A stretch of DNA of 64,000 nucleotides from Actinomycetospora straminea (GCF_028737255.1 NZ_JAQZAN010000023.1:1-64000); one strand, 5' to 3'. Numbered from the stretch's first letter, positions 49,895 to 58,766 are shown. A program made the numbers and translations. The notes: generated by a model not told the origin, from the letters alone.

Positions 49895-50653
49895 ATGGGG
49901 TGCGTGGCCGCCGTCGTCCCGCACACCGAGGCGGTGCTGCGCCTGCCCTGCCTCGGGCCCGAGCCGCTGCCGGTGGGCCGCGCGCTCGACGCCGTCGTCG
50001 GGTACGCGTGCGCCCGGCGGTGGGTGCGCTTCCGGTCGCCGGGGACGCCGGAGGGTCGATGGACGGCGGTCCCGGCGTACGGGTGGGCGCGGTTCGACGC
50101 GCGGCCGGCGGCGTGCGGGATCGACGCCGAGGTCCTGCTCGCGGAGGGCCTGCACGGGCGCCTCGACCGCGAGCGCTGGCAGGAGGTCCACGACGCCCTC
50201 GCCGCGACCGCGCCGCTGGTCGACGCCCTCGTGGCGCGGGCGGCGGGGCGCGCGTTCTGGGACCTGCCCGACGAGGAGCTCTCCGTCCTCGACGAACCGG
50301 GCACCGTCGGCGCGCTGCTGCGCCGGCTCGGCGAGGAGGCCGGGCCGCACGCCGCGCACGTCCTCGCCGCCCGCCACCACGCGCACCCCGACCTCGTCCC
50401 CCACCTCACGCGCACCACCCGCCGCGCCCTGCTCCCCCACCTCGAGGAGGGCGACAGCGGCGTCGAGGCGGTGGTGCACCGGGAGCTGCGCGCCAACGCC
50501 GACGCGTTCGCCGCGCTCGAGGCCGCGGTCGCCGCGGCCGTCCCCGACGCCCGGCCGACACGCCTGCGCCTGCACGACGTCCTGCTCTGGCTGACGACGA
50601 CGCTGCGCGCCGCGCACGCGGAGGAGGCGGGACGGTCAGGGGACGAAGCGTGA
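49895..50653 (+). CDS. DUF6308-like hypothetical protein
   Basis: A 252-residue soluble protein. It begins GCVAAVVPHTEAVLRLPCLG and has RALDAVVGYACARRWVRFRS and a tail with LRLHDVLLWLTTTLRAAH, which I associate with the DUF6308 family. The fold is helical and Ala/Arg rich. It follows helR by 18 bases on the same strand and may be cotranscribed. Its last 18 bases overlap the convergent membrane protein gene. Function unknown. Confidence 0.65.
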   Translation: MGCVAAVVPHTEAVLRLPCLGPEPLPVGRALDAVVGYACARRWVRFRSPGTPEGRWTAVPAYGWARFDARPAACGIDAEVLLAEGLHGRLDRERWQEVHDALAATAPLVDALVARAAGRAFWDLPDEELSVLDEPGTVGALLRRLGEEAGPHAAHVLAARHHAHPDLVPHLTRTTRRALLPHLEEGDSGVEAVVHRELRANADAFAALEAAVAAAVPDARPTRLRLHDVLLWLTTTLRAAHAEEAGRSGDEA

Positions 50654-51610
50654 GCGGTACCGGCCGGCGAGCACGAGCAGCGCGAGCTCGACGACGACGG
50701 CGCTGACGACCAGCTCGGCGTCGAGGTAGCCCAGCGCGACGTTGACCCCGGCGAGGGCGACGAGCAGGCCGGCCCGGCACAGGCGCACCCCCACCCGGTC
50801 CCGCCCGAGCGCCAGCGCGCCGGCGGCGAGCACGAGCAGCACCCCGACGACGGCCTCCCCCGCGGACGCGACGACGAGCATCGGCGGGCGCGTGCCCGGT
50901 GGCACCACGCGGTCGTCGAGGACGATGCTGACGCCCGGGTCGCTGCTCCAGAGCGCGACGAGCACGACCAGACCGACCAGCGAGAGCAGGCCGAGCAGCG
51001 CCGACCCGGTGATGAGCAGCAGCCGGTGCGCCCAGCGCGGGAGGAGCAGGTCCTCAGCGCGTGTGAGGGCCGGGCGTGACGGGCGCGTTTCCGGCACGTG
51101 CTCCGGGCGCCGCGCCAGCACCGACACCCCCAGGACGCCGAGGAAGACGCCGTAGATGATCGGCGCGGCGAGCGGGGTGAAGTAGTCGTTGCGGGCGGTG
51201 ATGAACTTGCCGACCTCGTCGACGAACAGCCCCGACCCGACCCCGACGCACACGGCGGTCACCCGCGGCACCCAGGCGTCGGACCACAGCAGCGCGGTGA
51301 GGCCGCCGAGCAGGAGCAGCAGCCCGCCCCACAGCGCGTGGGCCAGGTGGTACTCCCCGCCGCCGATCTGCGGGTAGCCCGTGAGCTCGAGGTAGAGCCG
51401 CGTGCCGACGACCGTGACACCGAACGCCACGGCGACCAGGCGCACGCTCGCCGCCGCGTCGGGGCGCAGGACCGGGGCGCGGGAGGGCGGCCCGGCGGGG
51501 GACGTCGCGGCGGGGGACGTCGCGGCCGGGGACGTCGCGGCCGGGGATGTCGCGGCCGGGGACGACCGGTCGTCCTCGTCGTCCGACGCGGGCACCGCGG
51601 TCGTCGTCAT
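50636..51610 (-). CDS. Multi-pass membrane protein with SPAAT repeats
   Basis: A 324-residue membrane protein. Residues 18-40 are SPAAT repeats from a 15-base DNA tandem repeat, then about seven to eight hydrophobic segments follow. HALWGGLLLLLGGLTALLWS and FVDEVGKFITARNDYF are notable; the latter, with conserved charged residues in a loop, recurs in actinobacterial unknown membrane proteins. No family name is certain. It overlaps the DUF6308-like gene by 18 bases. Confidence 0.7.
   Translation of the reverse strand: MTTTAVPASDDEDDRSSPAATSPAATSPAATSPAATSPAGPPSRAPVLRPDAAASVRLVAVAFGVTVVGTRLYLELTGYPQIGGGEYHLAHALWGGLLLLLGGLTALLWSDAWVPRVTAVCVGVGSGLFVDEVGKFITARNDYFTPLAAPIIYGVFLGVLGVSVLARRPEHVPETRPSRPALTRAEDLLLPRWAHRLLLITGSALLGLLSLVGLVVLVALWSSDPGVSIVLDDRVVPPGTRPPMLVVASAGEAVVGVLLVLAAGALALGRDRVGVRLCRAGLLVALAGVNVALGYLDAELVVSAVVVELALLVLAGRYRSRFVP
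51497..51565. repeat. 15-base tandem repeat coding SPAAT units
   Basis: Four 15-base units (51497, 51512, 51527, 51542) and a partial fifth, all variants of (G/C)GGGGACGTCGCGGC. The first two are identical and the fourth has one change. Being a multiple of three, copy-number change alters only the length of the N-terminal linker of the membrane protein. Confidence 0.9.
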
Positions 51611-51815
51611 CGCGTCCTCCCGGGCCAGGTCGTCGCAGCATTCCTTCGGTGCTCCGACGGTAGTGAGCGGGGCAAGCGGCCGGTGATCGCTGCGGGTGCT
51701 CCCGCGACCCGCTCACACCGGGTGGGAGGAGCACCGGGAGCGATCACCGGCCGGGCGGCCGGCTCGCGGACCGCCGGCGCGTGTGGGAGGACGGGTCCCG
51801 GGACACCTTGGGGGC

Positions 51816-53774
51816 ATGGACGCGGACGGATCGGCGGGCTCGCCCGCCGGCACGCCCGCCGACGTCGTCGCCGCCTTCGAGGACATCCCGGCCGTGCTCT
51901 GGGCGTTCGAGGGCCCCGAGCACCGGGTCGTCGCCGCCAACCGCGCCGCGCGGGCCACGATGGGCTTCCGCCCCGGGATCGTCGGGCGGCCCATCCGCGA
52001 GGTCGCGCCGGAGCTCGAGGGCCAGCAGGTGTTCGAGACCCTCGACGAGGTGTTCACCCGCGGCGAGCCCGTGATCGGCGACGAGCGCCGCATCCTCGTC
52101 GACCGCGACGGCGACGGCCGCCTCGAGGAGGACTGGTTCTCCTACACGTTCGTCCCCACCCACCACCCCGACGGCACGGTGCGCGGGATGACGGTGCACA
52201 TCGCGCGGGTCACCGACGAGGTGCTGCGGCGCACGCAGGCCGAGCGCTCGGCCGCCGAGTCGGAGCGCCGGCGCGCCGCAGCCCAGGACGTCGTGCTCAC
52301 CCTGCAGCGCTCGATGCTGCCCACCGGCCTGCCGGTCCTGCCGCGGGCCCGTCTCGCCGCCCGCTACGTCGTGGCCGAGCGCGAGCTCGCCGCGGGCGGG
52401 GACTGGTTCGACGCGGTGCCGCTGGACGACGGGGGGCTGGCGGTGGTGGTCGGCGACGTCGTGGGCCACGGCGCCGAGGCCTCCGCGGCCATGGGCCGCC
52501 TGCGCGCCGTCGGCGCCAACGCGCTGGCGGCGGGGCGGGGCGTCGCGGACACCCTCGCCGAGCTCGACCGCTTCGCCGCGCGCGAGCCGACCACCCGCGC
52601 CGCGACGGTGTGCGTCGCCGTCCTCGATCCGCACAGCGGCGCGCTCGAGGTGGCCGCCGCCGCACACCCGCCACCGTTCGTCGTCACCGCCGACGGCACC
52701 GCCCGGTGGGTCACCGGCGGCGTCACCGGCCCGCTCGGCACCGGCGCGGCGGCCCCCACGCCGGTGCGCGACGCGCTGGGCGCCGACGACGTGCTCGTGC
52801 TCTACACCGACGGCCTCGTCGAGCGCCCGGGGCACACCCTCGACGAGGGCCTCACGGCACTCGCCCGCACCGCGGTGGCCGCCGGCCACGAGGACGTCGA
52901 GGCCGACACCACCGTGCCCGCCGCGCAGGTCGACCGCATCGCCGCGCTCACCGTGGAGCGCATGGGCTGGACCGGCGGCGGCCACGCCGACGACGCCACC
53001 CTGCTCGCGGTGCAGCGCACGGCCGCGCCGCCGCCGGTGTTCGCCGTCGAGGTCCTCGCCGAGCCCCGCGGCCTGCGGCGGCTGCGACGGGCGCTCGACG
53101 CGTGGCTCGACGACGCCGGGGTCGGCGACGACGACGCGTCGGCGCTGGTCCACGCGGTGGGCGAGGCCGTCACCAACGCCCTCGAGCACGCTCACCCGGA
53201 ACCGCCCGCCGACGGCGTCGGCGCCCGCGTGGAGGCCCTGCTCGACGACGGCGGGCGGGTGCACGTGACGGTCACCGACGCCGGGCGCTGGCGGCCGGCC
53301 CCCGACGACGCAGGAGGCCGCGGGCGCGGGCTGATGATGATGCGCGGGCTCGTCGAGCGGGTCGACGTCACGACCGGCGCCGGCGGCACCACGGTCACGC
53401 TCGTGACGCCGGTGCGCCGCGACGTCCTCGTCGGCTCGTACGGCGAGGACGTCGCCGCGACGGTCCGCGACCCCGACGAGGACCTCGCCACCGAGCTGCA
53501 CGACGACGTGCTCGCCGTGACCGGCCCGATCGACACCGAGACCGTCGAGCGCTTCCGCCACCGCGTGCTCGACGCCGCGCGCGGCGGGGCCCGCGCGGTC
53601 ACCGTCGACCTCGACGGCGCCTCGGTGTTCTCCAGCTCGGCGGTGCAGGCCGTCCACGAGCTGCGCCGCGACCTCGCCGGCCTGCGGCTCCACGCCTCCA
53701 CCGACAGCGTCGCGGGACGCGTGCTCGCCCTCACCGGCCTGGACGACCTGCGCAGCGAGACCGCGCAGGTCTGA
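51816..53774 (+). CDS. PAS-PP2C-HATPase-STAS regulatory phosphatase
   Basis: A 652-residue four-module protein. A PAS domain (about residues 15-130, RVVAANRAARATMGFRPGIV) is followed by PP2C/SpoIIE phosphatase (about 175-380, GGDWFDAVPLDDGG, GDVVGHGAEASAAMG, LVLYTDGLVERPG), a GHKL ATPase (about 390-510, GEAVTNALEHAHP and GGRGRGLMMMRGLVERV) and a STAS-like domain (about 545-650, VDLDGASVFSSSAVQ). All parts of a partner-switching pathway are in one chain. The ATG at 51816 is chosen; upstream codons are low complexity. No sigma factor adjoins it. Confidence 0.88.
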   Translation: MDADGSAGSPAGTPADVVAAFEDIPAVLWAFEGPEHRVVAANRAARATMGFRPGIVGRPIREVAPELEGQQVFETLDEVFTRGEPVIGDERRILVDRDGDGRLEEDWFSYTFVPTHHPDGTVRGMTVHIARVTDEVLRRTQAERSAAESERRRAAAQDVVLTLQRSMLPTGLPVLPRARLAARYVVAERELAAGGDWFDAVPLDDGGLAVVVGDVVGHGAEASAAMGRLRAVGANALAAGRGVADTLAELDRFAAREPTTRAATVCVAVLDPHSGALEVAAAAHPPPFVVTADGTARWVTGGVTGPLGTGAAAPTPVRDALGADDVLVLYTDGLVERPGHTLDEGLTALARTAVAAGHEDVEADTTVPAAQVDRIAALTVERMGWTGGGHADDATLLAVQRTAAPPPVFAVEVLAEPRGLRRLRRALDAWLDDAGVGDDDASALVHAVGEAVTNALEHAHPEPPADGVGARVEALLDDGGRVHVTVTDAGRWRPAPDDAGGRGRGLMMMRGLVERVDVTTGAGGTTVTLVTPVRRDVLVGSYGEDVAATVRDPDEDLATELHDDVLAVTGPIDTETVERFRHRVLDAARGGARAVTVDLDGASVFSSSAVQAVHELRRDLAGLRLHASTDSVAGRVLALTGLDDLRSETAQV

Positions 53775-53788
53775 CCCCGCCGACGAGG

Positions 53789-54358
53789 TCAGCCCTCGTC
53801 GGCCGCCTTCTGCAGCGCGCGCTCGACGGTGGTGCGGTCGCGGTGGTCACGCTCGTGCTCGAGCGCCCGCCGCGCCGTCTCCGGGTCCAGGCGCCGGGCC
53901 TGCTTGGCCGCCTCGTCCGCCTTCAGCTCGTCGAGCTCGGCGCCCTTGCGCTCCTTCTTCGCCGCCGCGGTGTTCGGGACGTCGCCCTGCCCGTCCTTCG
54001 AGGCATCCCGCTTGCGCCGGCGGGTCTCCTCCTTCTCCTCGTCCGACATCTGCTCCCACGCCTTCTTCGGCAGGTAGCGGTCGGTCTCGCCGTCCCCGCG
54101 CGCCTGCGCGGAGCCGTCGGCGGTCTGCCACTCCTCGTCGGTCCACTGCTCGAGGCTGCGCTGGGCGTCGGTGGGCTGGTCGGGGTGCTCGTAGCCCCCG
54201 CCCTGCTTCTCGTACTCCTGAGTGAGCAGCTGGCTCTTGCGCGCCGACCACTTCCCCGGCGCCCCGCCCTTGTCGGACTGCTTGATCTCCTCCTTGAGCC
54301 TCTCCCGCAGCTCAGGGTGGGTGTAGTCCTTCGCGTAGTCCTGTGCGCCCTTGGCCAT
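53789..54358 (-). CDS. DUF5872-like highly charged protein
   Basis: A 189-residue hydrophilic protein. It starts AKGAQDYAKDYTHPELRERL, then KGGAPGKWSARKSQLLTQEY, the pattern of DUF5872 proteins, some of which are annotated plasmid stabilisation proteins. The centre has YLPKKAWEQMSDEEKEETRR. The rest is charged helix. It is likely disordered or nucleic acid binding. A run of nine C directly precedes the ATG. Function unknown. Confidence 0.7.
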   Translation of the reverse strand: MAKGAQDYAKDYTHPELRERLKEEIKQSDKGGAPGKWSARKSQLLTQEYEKQGGGYEHPDQPTDAQRSLEQWTDEEWQTADGSAQARGDGETDRYLPKKAWEQMSDEEKEETRRRKRDASKDGQGDVPNTAAAKKERKGAELDELKADEAAKQARRLDPETARRALEHERDHRDRTTVERALQKAADEG

Positions 54359-54367
54359 GGGGGGGGG
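54359..54367 (-). repeat. C9 tract at the start codon of the DUF5872-like gene
   Basis: Nine C residues in the minus-strand message run directly into the ATG (CCCCCCCCC-ATG). A purine-rich GAGGGTGGG lies 12-20 bases further upstream and could serve as ribosome site. Tract length sets that spacing, so slippage could change translation. Confidence 0.85.
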
Positions 54368-54402
54368 TTACCCACCCTCGTCCACCCCGCCGCGACCCGC
54401 TC

Positions 54403-54639
54403 TCAGGTCCTCCGCGGCCGGCTGCCGCCGCGGGGCCGCAGAGTGACGCCGGCGTCGAGCAGGAGGCGGCGGACGTGGCCGAAGCTGCGGCCCGTGTCCT
54501 CGGACAGCCGCATGAGGCTCACGCCCGCCGCGTACCGCTCGACGAGGTACCGCGCGAGCGCGGCCCGGTCCGCGTGCTGCGCCCGTCCACCCTTCGACGT
54601 CGGTGCCTTCGACCCTGCGTTCGCCACCGTCTGCGACAC
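54403..54639 (-). CDS. Small helix-turn-helix protein
   Basis: A 78-residue protein. The C-terminal half is a short HTH: LARYLVERYAAGVSLMRLSE then TGRSFGHVRRLLLDAGVTLR, ending RPRGGSRPRRT. The basic tail suggests DNA binding. The GTG at 54639 has GGAGG upstream; a second GTG lies at 54627. It is divergent from the crotonase gene, a pairing I think is common in actinobacteria. Target genes are unknown. Confidence 0.75.
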   Translation of the reverse strand: MSQTVANAGSKAPTSKGGRAQHADRAALARYLVERYAAGVSLMRLSEDTGRSFGHVRRLLLDAGVTLRPRGGSRPRRT

Positions 54640-54718
54640 CAGCGATCTCCCTCCGTCGGCTGCGCACGACGGTAGGGACGGGCGGACGTCCATCCCGTGA
54701 ACCGTCCAGGATTGAGAC

Positions 54719-55519
54719 ATGACCTCTCTGTGGCCCGAGACCCCGCCGCCGACCGCGGAGGAGGTCGCCGCGCGGGTGCGGACCGAGCGCCGCGGCCACG
54801 TCCTCGTCGTCCGGATGGCGCGCACCGACAAGCGCAACGCCGTCGACGCCGCCATGACGACGGCGCTGGACCGCGCCCTCGACACCCTCGACGACGACCC
54901 CGAGCTGCGCTGCGGCGTGCTCACCGGCGGGCCGGAGGTGTTCTGCGCGGGCACCGACATCGCCGTGGGACCGGGCGCGCCGACGCCGCGGGGCGGCAAC
55001 TACGGCGTCGTCGCGCGGCGGCGCACGACGCCCCTGGTCGCCGCCGTCGAGGGCATCGCGTTCGGCGGCGGCTTCGAGATCGCGCTCGCCTGCGACGTGC
55101 TCGTGGCCGGACGCACCGCGCGGTTCGGGCTGCCCGAGGTCGGGCTCGGGCTCGTCGCCAACTGCGGGGCGCTGTTCCGCGGACCGCGGGCGCTGCCGCC
55201 CGTGGTGGCGCGGCAGATGCTGCTCACCGGCGACCCGATCGACGCCGAGCGGGCCCACGCGCTCGGGCTCGTCGGCGACCTCACCGCGCCCGGGCAGGCC
55301 GAGGAGCACGCCCTCGCGCTGGCCGAGCGCATCGCCGCGCGCTCGCCGGTCGCCGTCGCGGCCACGCTCACCGCCCTCGACGCCGCGCTGCAGGACGCCG
55401 ACGCGCAGGGCTGGGCCGACACCGAGGCCGCGGTCGCGCGCGTGCTGGCCAGCGAGGACCGGGTCGAGGGCGTGGCGGCGTTCTTCGCGAAGCGGCCGCC
55501 GGTGTTCCCGGGCCGCTGA
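54719..55519 (+). CDS. Enoyl-CoA hydratase/isomerase (crotonase)
   Basis: A 266-residue crotonase. VRMARTDKRNAVDAAM, the oxyanion site FCAGTDIAVG and AFGGGFEIALACDVLVAG are clear. One catalytic Glu is in the PEVGLGLVANCGALF segment; the second position (usually Glu near FGGG..) is less certain. It hydrates or isomerises an enoyl-CoA. The ATG at 54719 is 79 bases from the divergent HTH gene. The physiological substrate is unknown. Confidence 0.88.
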   Translation: MTSLWPETPPPTAEEVAARVRTERRGHVLVVRMARTDKRNAVDAAMTTALDRALDTLDDDPELRCGVLTGGPEVFCAGTDIAVGPGAPTPRGGNYGVVARRRTTPLVAAVEGIAFGGGFEIALACDVLVAGRTARFGLPEVGLGLVANCGALFRGPRALPPVVARQMLLTGDPIDAERAHALGLVGDLTAPGQAEEHALALAERIAARSPVAVAATLTALDAALQDADAQGWADTEAAVARVLASEDRVEGVAAFFAKRPPVFPGR

Positions 55520-55535
55520 GGCCTACTCCAGCGCC

Positions 55536-55982
55536 CTACTCCGCGGCGCGCTCGGCCCGCTCCCGCTCCCGGGCCTCGACGTCCTCGCGCGAGCAGAAGC
55601 CCCGCCCGTGGCGCTTGCGGCAGAGCAGGCCGAGCAGCGCGCCGTGCCCGTCGACGACGGCGAGGCGCCGGCCCGTCATGGCCTGCCGGACCTCCTCCAC
55701 GTCGGCGTCCGGGGCGACCGTCCGGCCGTCGAGCCGCCCCCGGTCCACCACGCTGGCGGCCCCCGGCGCACCCTCGAGGTCCGCGCGCTCGACGACGGCG
55801 AGCAGCTGCCGCCCGTCGACGACGAGCACCGCGTGCACGTGGTCGTCGGCGAGCACCGCCCGCGCCTGTTCGACCGTCGTCGCGGGCGGGCACGTCTTCG
55901 GGCCGGCGAGCATCGCGTCGGCGACCGTCGCCCCGGCGCGCAGCGCGTCACCGCGGCACGTGTCGGGGAGCGGGAGCGTCAC
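55536..55982 (-). CDS. CBS-domain pair protein
   Basis: A 148-residue protein. Two CBS motifs make one Bateman module: ATVADAMLAGPKTCPPATTV, then HAVLVVDGRQLLAVVERADL; and DVEEVRQAMTGRRLAVVDGH. A charged tail CRKRHGRGFCSREDVEARER follows, with three Cys including the one near CRK. Such modules bind adenosyl nucleotides. It is convergent with the crotonase gene. Function unknown. Confidence 0.85.
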   Translation of the reverse strand: MTLPLPDTCRGDALRAGATVADAMLAGPKTCPPATTVEQARAVLADDHVHAVLVVDGRQLLAVVERADLEGAPGAASVVDRGRLDGRTVAPDADVEEVRQAMTGRRLAVVDGHGALLGLLCRKRHGRGFCSREDVEARERERAERAAE

Positions 55983-56060
55983 GGCTCAGGATTGTCCGCG
56001 TCCGACCCGGACCTTGCACAGGGCGCTGAGCGACAGGTCCGGGGACCGGCCGGCGAGGCC

Positions 56061-56531
56061 TCAGACCTGGCGCGGCATGTGCCCGATGCCCAGGAAGTGC
56101 ATGACCTTGTGGCCGGTGTCGGCGGTCGGCGCGAACATGCACGGGCAGCCGCCGTCGATCACGGTCATCCCGTGCTCGCGGCCGTACCGTGTGGCCTCCC
56201 CGGACACGCTGCCGCGGCCCGGGCCGCGGTGCATCCAGACCCGCCGGATCCCGAGGTCCGCGCATTCGCGCACGGTCTCCTCGGCGTGCGCCGGACTCGT
56301 GCCGATCACCACCGCGTCGACCCCGCCCTCGACCGACGTCAGATCGGCGTAGGCACGGTCGCCCTCGACCTCCTCGGCGTGCGGGTTGATCGGGAAGACC
56401 TCGTACCCGCGCTCCTTGAGCCGCTGGTAGACGACGTTCGCGCCGTGGTCGCTCCCGCTCCGGGACACGCCGGTGACGGCGATGCGCTTCTGACCGAGGA
56501 ACTCGGCGACGGCCTGCTTGACGGGGACCAC
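56061..56531 (-). CDS. CoA-binding domain protein (YccU-like)
   Basis: A 156-residue protein with a Rossmann CoA-binding fold. AVTGVSRSGSDHGANVVYQR and GYEVFPINPHAEEVEGDRAY match the family start. IRRVWMHRGPG and VIDGGCPCMFAPTADTGHK are conserved. Binding to a CoA-type ligand is inferred from family. The start is a GTG at 56531. It stands alone, with the CBS gene downstream on the same strand. Confidence 0.85.
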   Translation of the reverse strand: MVPVKQAVAEFLGQKRIAVTGVSRSGSDHGANVVYQRLKERGYEVFPINPHAEEVEGDRAYADLTSVEGGVDAVVIGTSPAHAEETVRECADLGIRRVWMHRGPGRGSVSGEATRYGREHGMTVIDGGCPCMFAPTADTGHKVMHFLGIGHMPRQV

Positions 56532-56677
56532 GACGACCTCCCGGCTGCTGGATGCGGACGTCCACGCTCACCGTCGCGCCGGCACGGCCCACCGGTCGGA
56601 GGTCCTCCCCGCCGGGTCCGTTCGTCCCGGACACCGCCACCAGCGGGTCGGCGACCGTGCGTCCGGCGCTGGGGGCG

Positions 56678-57949
56678 TCAGCCCGGACCGCGGTAGCCCA
56701 TCGGCGGCGTGGTGGAGCCCGGGGGGACCACGGTGCCGGGCAGGGGCCGATCGTCGAGGAAGGCCGTGATGGCGGCGCGGGTCGCCTCCGGTCGTTCGTG
56801 GTGAGCGTTGTGCCCGGCGTCGGGCAGGTGGAGGAGCCGGGCGTCGGAGAGGCCGTCGCGGTAGTCCACTGCCGAGCGCCAGGACAGGTAGTCGCAGCCA
56901 CCCTTGACGATCAACGCAGGCGTCGGCAGGCCGCGGACGGCGGGACGCAGGTCGGCCGGCGGTGCGGCGGTCGCGGACTGGGGGTACTGCAGGGCGTAGA
57001 ACCCGCTGCCGGTCACCGGCGGTGTGCCCGGCGGCGGGGCCTGGCAGAACAGGGCCGGCTGGGCGATGGTGAGGACCGCGTCGTTGCGGAGGTCGGCCTC
57101 GGTGTCGCCGAGGAAGGCGTGGGCGGCCGAGGGCTCGGTCTGGAGCAGCACGTACCCCAGCAGCGGGCGCGGGGCGAGCACCGCGCTGTACAGCTGGAGG
57201 CGTCGGGAGAGCGTGAGGCCGGCGGCAGCGCGTGTCGGGCTGGTGTCCGTCGGGTCCAGTGGTGCCGGCGAGATCAGGACGAGCCGGTCGACCCGGTCCC
57301 GGTGGGCGGCGGCGTAGGCGGTCGCGACCGCGGCACCGTGGGAGTGCCCGAGCAGGACCATGCGCTCGAGGCCGAGTGCCCGGCGCAGGGCCTCGAGGTC
57401 GTCGACGTCCGTGTCGCGGCCGTAGCCGTGTGGGTCACCGAGCCGTGTGGAGGCGCCGGCGCCTCGCTGCGCGTAGAGCACGACCTCCCGCCCTCCGTGT
57501 GTGAGCGGGCCCAGCGCCGCGACGTCGGCCGTCAGCTCGGGGATCCCCGGCCCACCGTGCAGCACCACGATCGGCGGCCCGGACACCGGACCGCGCGCCG
57601 GCAGGGTCAGCACCTGGATCCGGGCGCCGTCGGGAAGGGTCACCACGGCTCCGGGCGCGGCGGGCGCCGCCGGCAGCGGGGGCGGGATGAGCGCGACCGC
57701 CACGACGACGAGCAGCCCGAGGGCCGGCCCGAGCACCGCGGCCGCGCGCCGGCGACCGCCGCGACGGCCGAGGGCGAGGCCTCCGCCGAGGGCCACCACG
57801 ACGAACACCGCGGCGCCCGCGGCCAGGAACCACCCCGGACGCGTGGTCGACCCGGCGAGGGCCACCGTCGTCGCCGCACCCGCCAGCAGCGCGACGAGTA
57901 CCACGCCGGCGGACACCGCCGGGGTCGTCATCCAGCGGTGACGCGGCAC
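56678..57949 (-). CDS. Membrane-anchored alpha/beta hydrolase (peptidase-like)
   Basis: A 423-residue protein. Three hydrophobic segments lie in about residues 8-110. A hydrolase domain of the proline-iminopeptidase type follows: the oxyanion motif LHGGPGIPELT, Ser nucleophile in LLGHSHGAAVATAYA and His in LPDAGHNAHHERPEA. The catalytic part is probably outside or at the membrane face. The start is taken as ATG 57949. It has no clear partners. Confidence 0.82.
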   Translation of the reverse strand: MPRHRWMTTPAVSAGVVLVALLAGAATTVALAGSTTRPGWFLAAGAAVFVVVALGGGLALGRRGGRRRAAAVLGPALGLLVVVAVALIPPPLPAAPAAPGAVVTLPDGARIQVLTLPARGPVSGPPIVVLHGGPGIPELTADVAALGPLTHGGREVVLYAQRGAGASTRLGDPHGYGRDTDVDDLEALRRALGLERMVLLGHSHGAAVATAYAAAHRDRVDRLVLISPAPLDPTDTSPTRAAAGLTLSRRLQLYSAVLAPRPLLGYVLLQTEPSAAHAFLGDTEADLRNDAVLTIAQPALFCQAPPPGTPPVTGSGFYALQYPQSATAAPPADLRPAVRGLPTPALIVKGGCDYLSWRSAVDYRDGLSDARLLHLPDAGHNAHHERPEATRAAITAFLDDRPLPGTVVPPGSTTPPMGYRGPG

Positions 57950-58103
57950 CCTGCTCGCCCCCGGACACGACGGTGCTCCTCAGCGGTCTCCCGGTGATGG
58001 TGCCCGCTGCCGTGCTCTCCCTCCAGGCCCGATCCCGGGCCTCGGGCGCGGCAGGACCGGGGCCGGGGCGGGTCGCGTCAGCGGTCACCCGCCCCGGCCG
58101 TGG

Positions 58104-58766
58104 TCACCGTGCGGGCTCCCGCCACATCGCCCAGAGCGACGGACCGCCGGTCACCGCGAGCTCGCCGGTCACCCGGAACCCGTGGCGCTCGTAGAGCCTG
58201 ACGTTCTCCCGGCTGGTGGCCTCCAGGTAGGCGGGCACTCCGTCCCGGTCCCCCCGGTCCAGCACGGCGCGGAGCATCGCGCTGCCGTGTCCGCGGCCCT
58301 GCCGGTCCGGCACGACACCCAGGAGCCAGAGGTAGTCGTGGTCGGCGTGGTGGGGATGGTTCTCGTCGAGCAGGCCGATGACGTCCTCCCAGCGACCGGC
58401 GTCCGCTCCCGCGAGCTCGACGCACCCGTCGACGAACCGGTCGCCGTCGACCTCGTCCATCGGCGCCACGCCCGCCGGTGACCACAGCGCCCCACCGGCC
58501 ACGCCGCCGTCGTCGCCGACGCACCAGATGTGGTCGTGGCGTCGGAACACGTCGATGGCGAGCTCGAAGAAGGGCGGGAGGATGCGTCGTCGCCGGTCGT
58601 CGTCCGGGGTCAGCCAGCGGAACACCGGGTCGGCGTGGAACGCGGCGGCCAGTGCGGTCGCGACCGCGGCGTGGTCACCGGTGCGGGCCTTCCGGGCGGC
58701 CAGGGGCCTGGTGGTGGTCATGGTGGTGGTGGTCATGGTGGTGGTGGTCGAGGTGGTGGTGCTCAT
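58104..58766 (-). CDS. GNAT acetyltransferase with Thr-repeat N-terminus
   Basis: A 220-residue GNAT enzyme. The first 19 residues are Ser/Thr/Met repeats (MSTTTSTTTTMTTTT). The fold runs about residues 25-215; the acetyl-CoA site is GVVPDRQGRGHGSAMLRAVL and the late LYERHGFRVTGE is typical. GAGGAG six bases before 58766 supports that start; ATG codons at 58736 and 58721 are also in frame. It is divergent from the large AfsR-like regulator. Substrate unknown. Confidence 0.82.
   Translation of the reverse strand: MSTTTSTTTTMTTTTMTTTRPLAARKARTGDHAAVATALAAAFHADPVFRWLTPDDDRRRRILPPFFELAIDVFRRHDHIWCVGDDGGVAGGALWSPAGVAPMDEVDGDRFVDGCVELAGADAGRWEDVIGLLDENHPHHADHDYLWLLGVVPDRQGRGHGSAMLRAVLDRGDRDGVPAYLEATSRENVRLYERHGFRVTGELAVTGGPSLWAMWREPAR
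58709..58766 (-). repeat. ACC/ATG-type short repeats at the GNAT start
   Basis: The minus strand holds tandem ACC triplets broken by ATG (ATGACCACCACC units), producing three in-frame starts within 46 bases. The repeat is 3-based, so slippage changes Thr number, not frame. Confidence 0.85.

Noticed and set aside
51497-51565. Direct repeats as a possible CRISPR or phase-variation array
   Set aside because: Units are 15 bases with no spacers and lie in frame inside a coding region; they only lengthen a linker.
53789-54358. DUF5872-like protein as evidence of a plasmid
   Set aside because: The plasmid-stabilisation label is only an annotation habit; no replication, partition or transfer gene is nearby.
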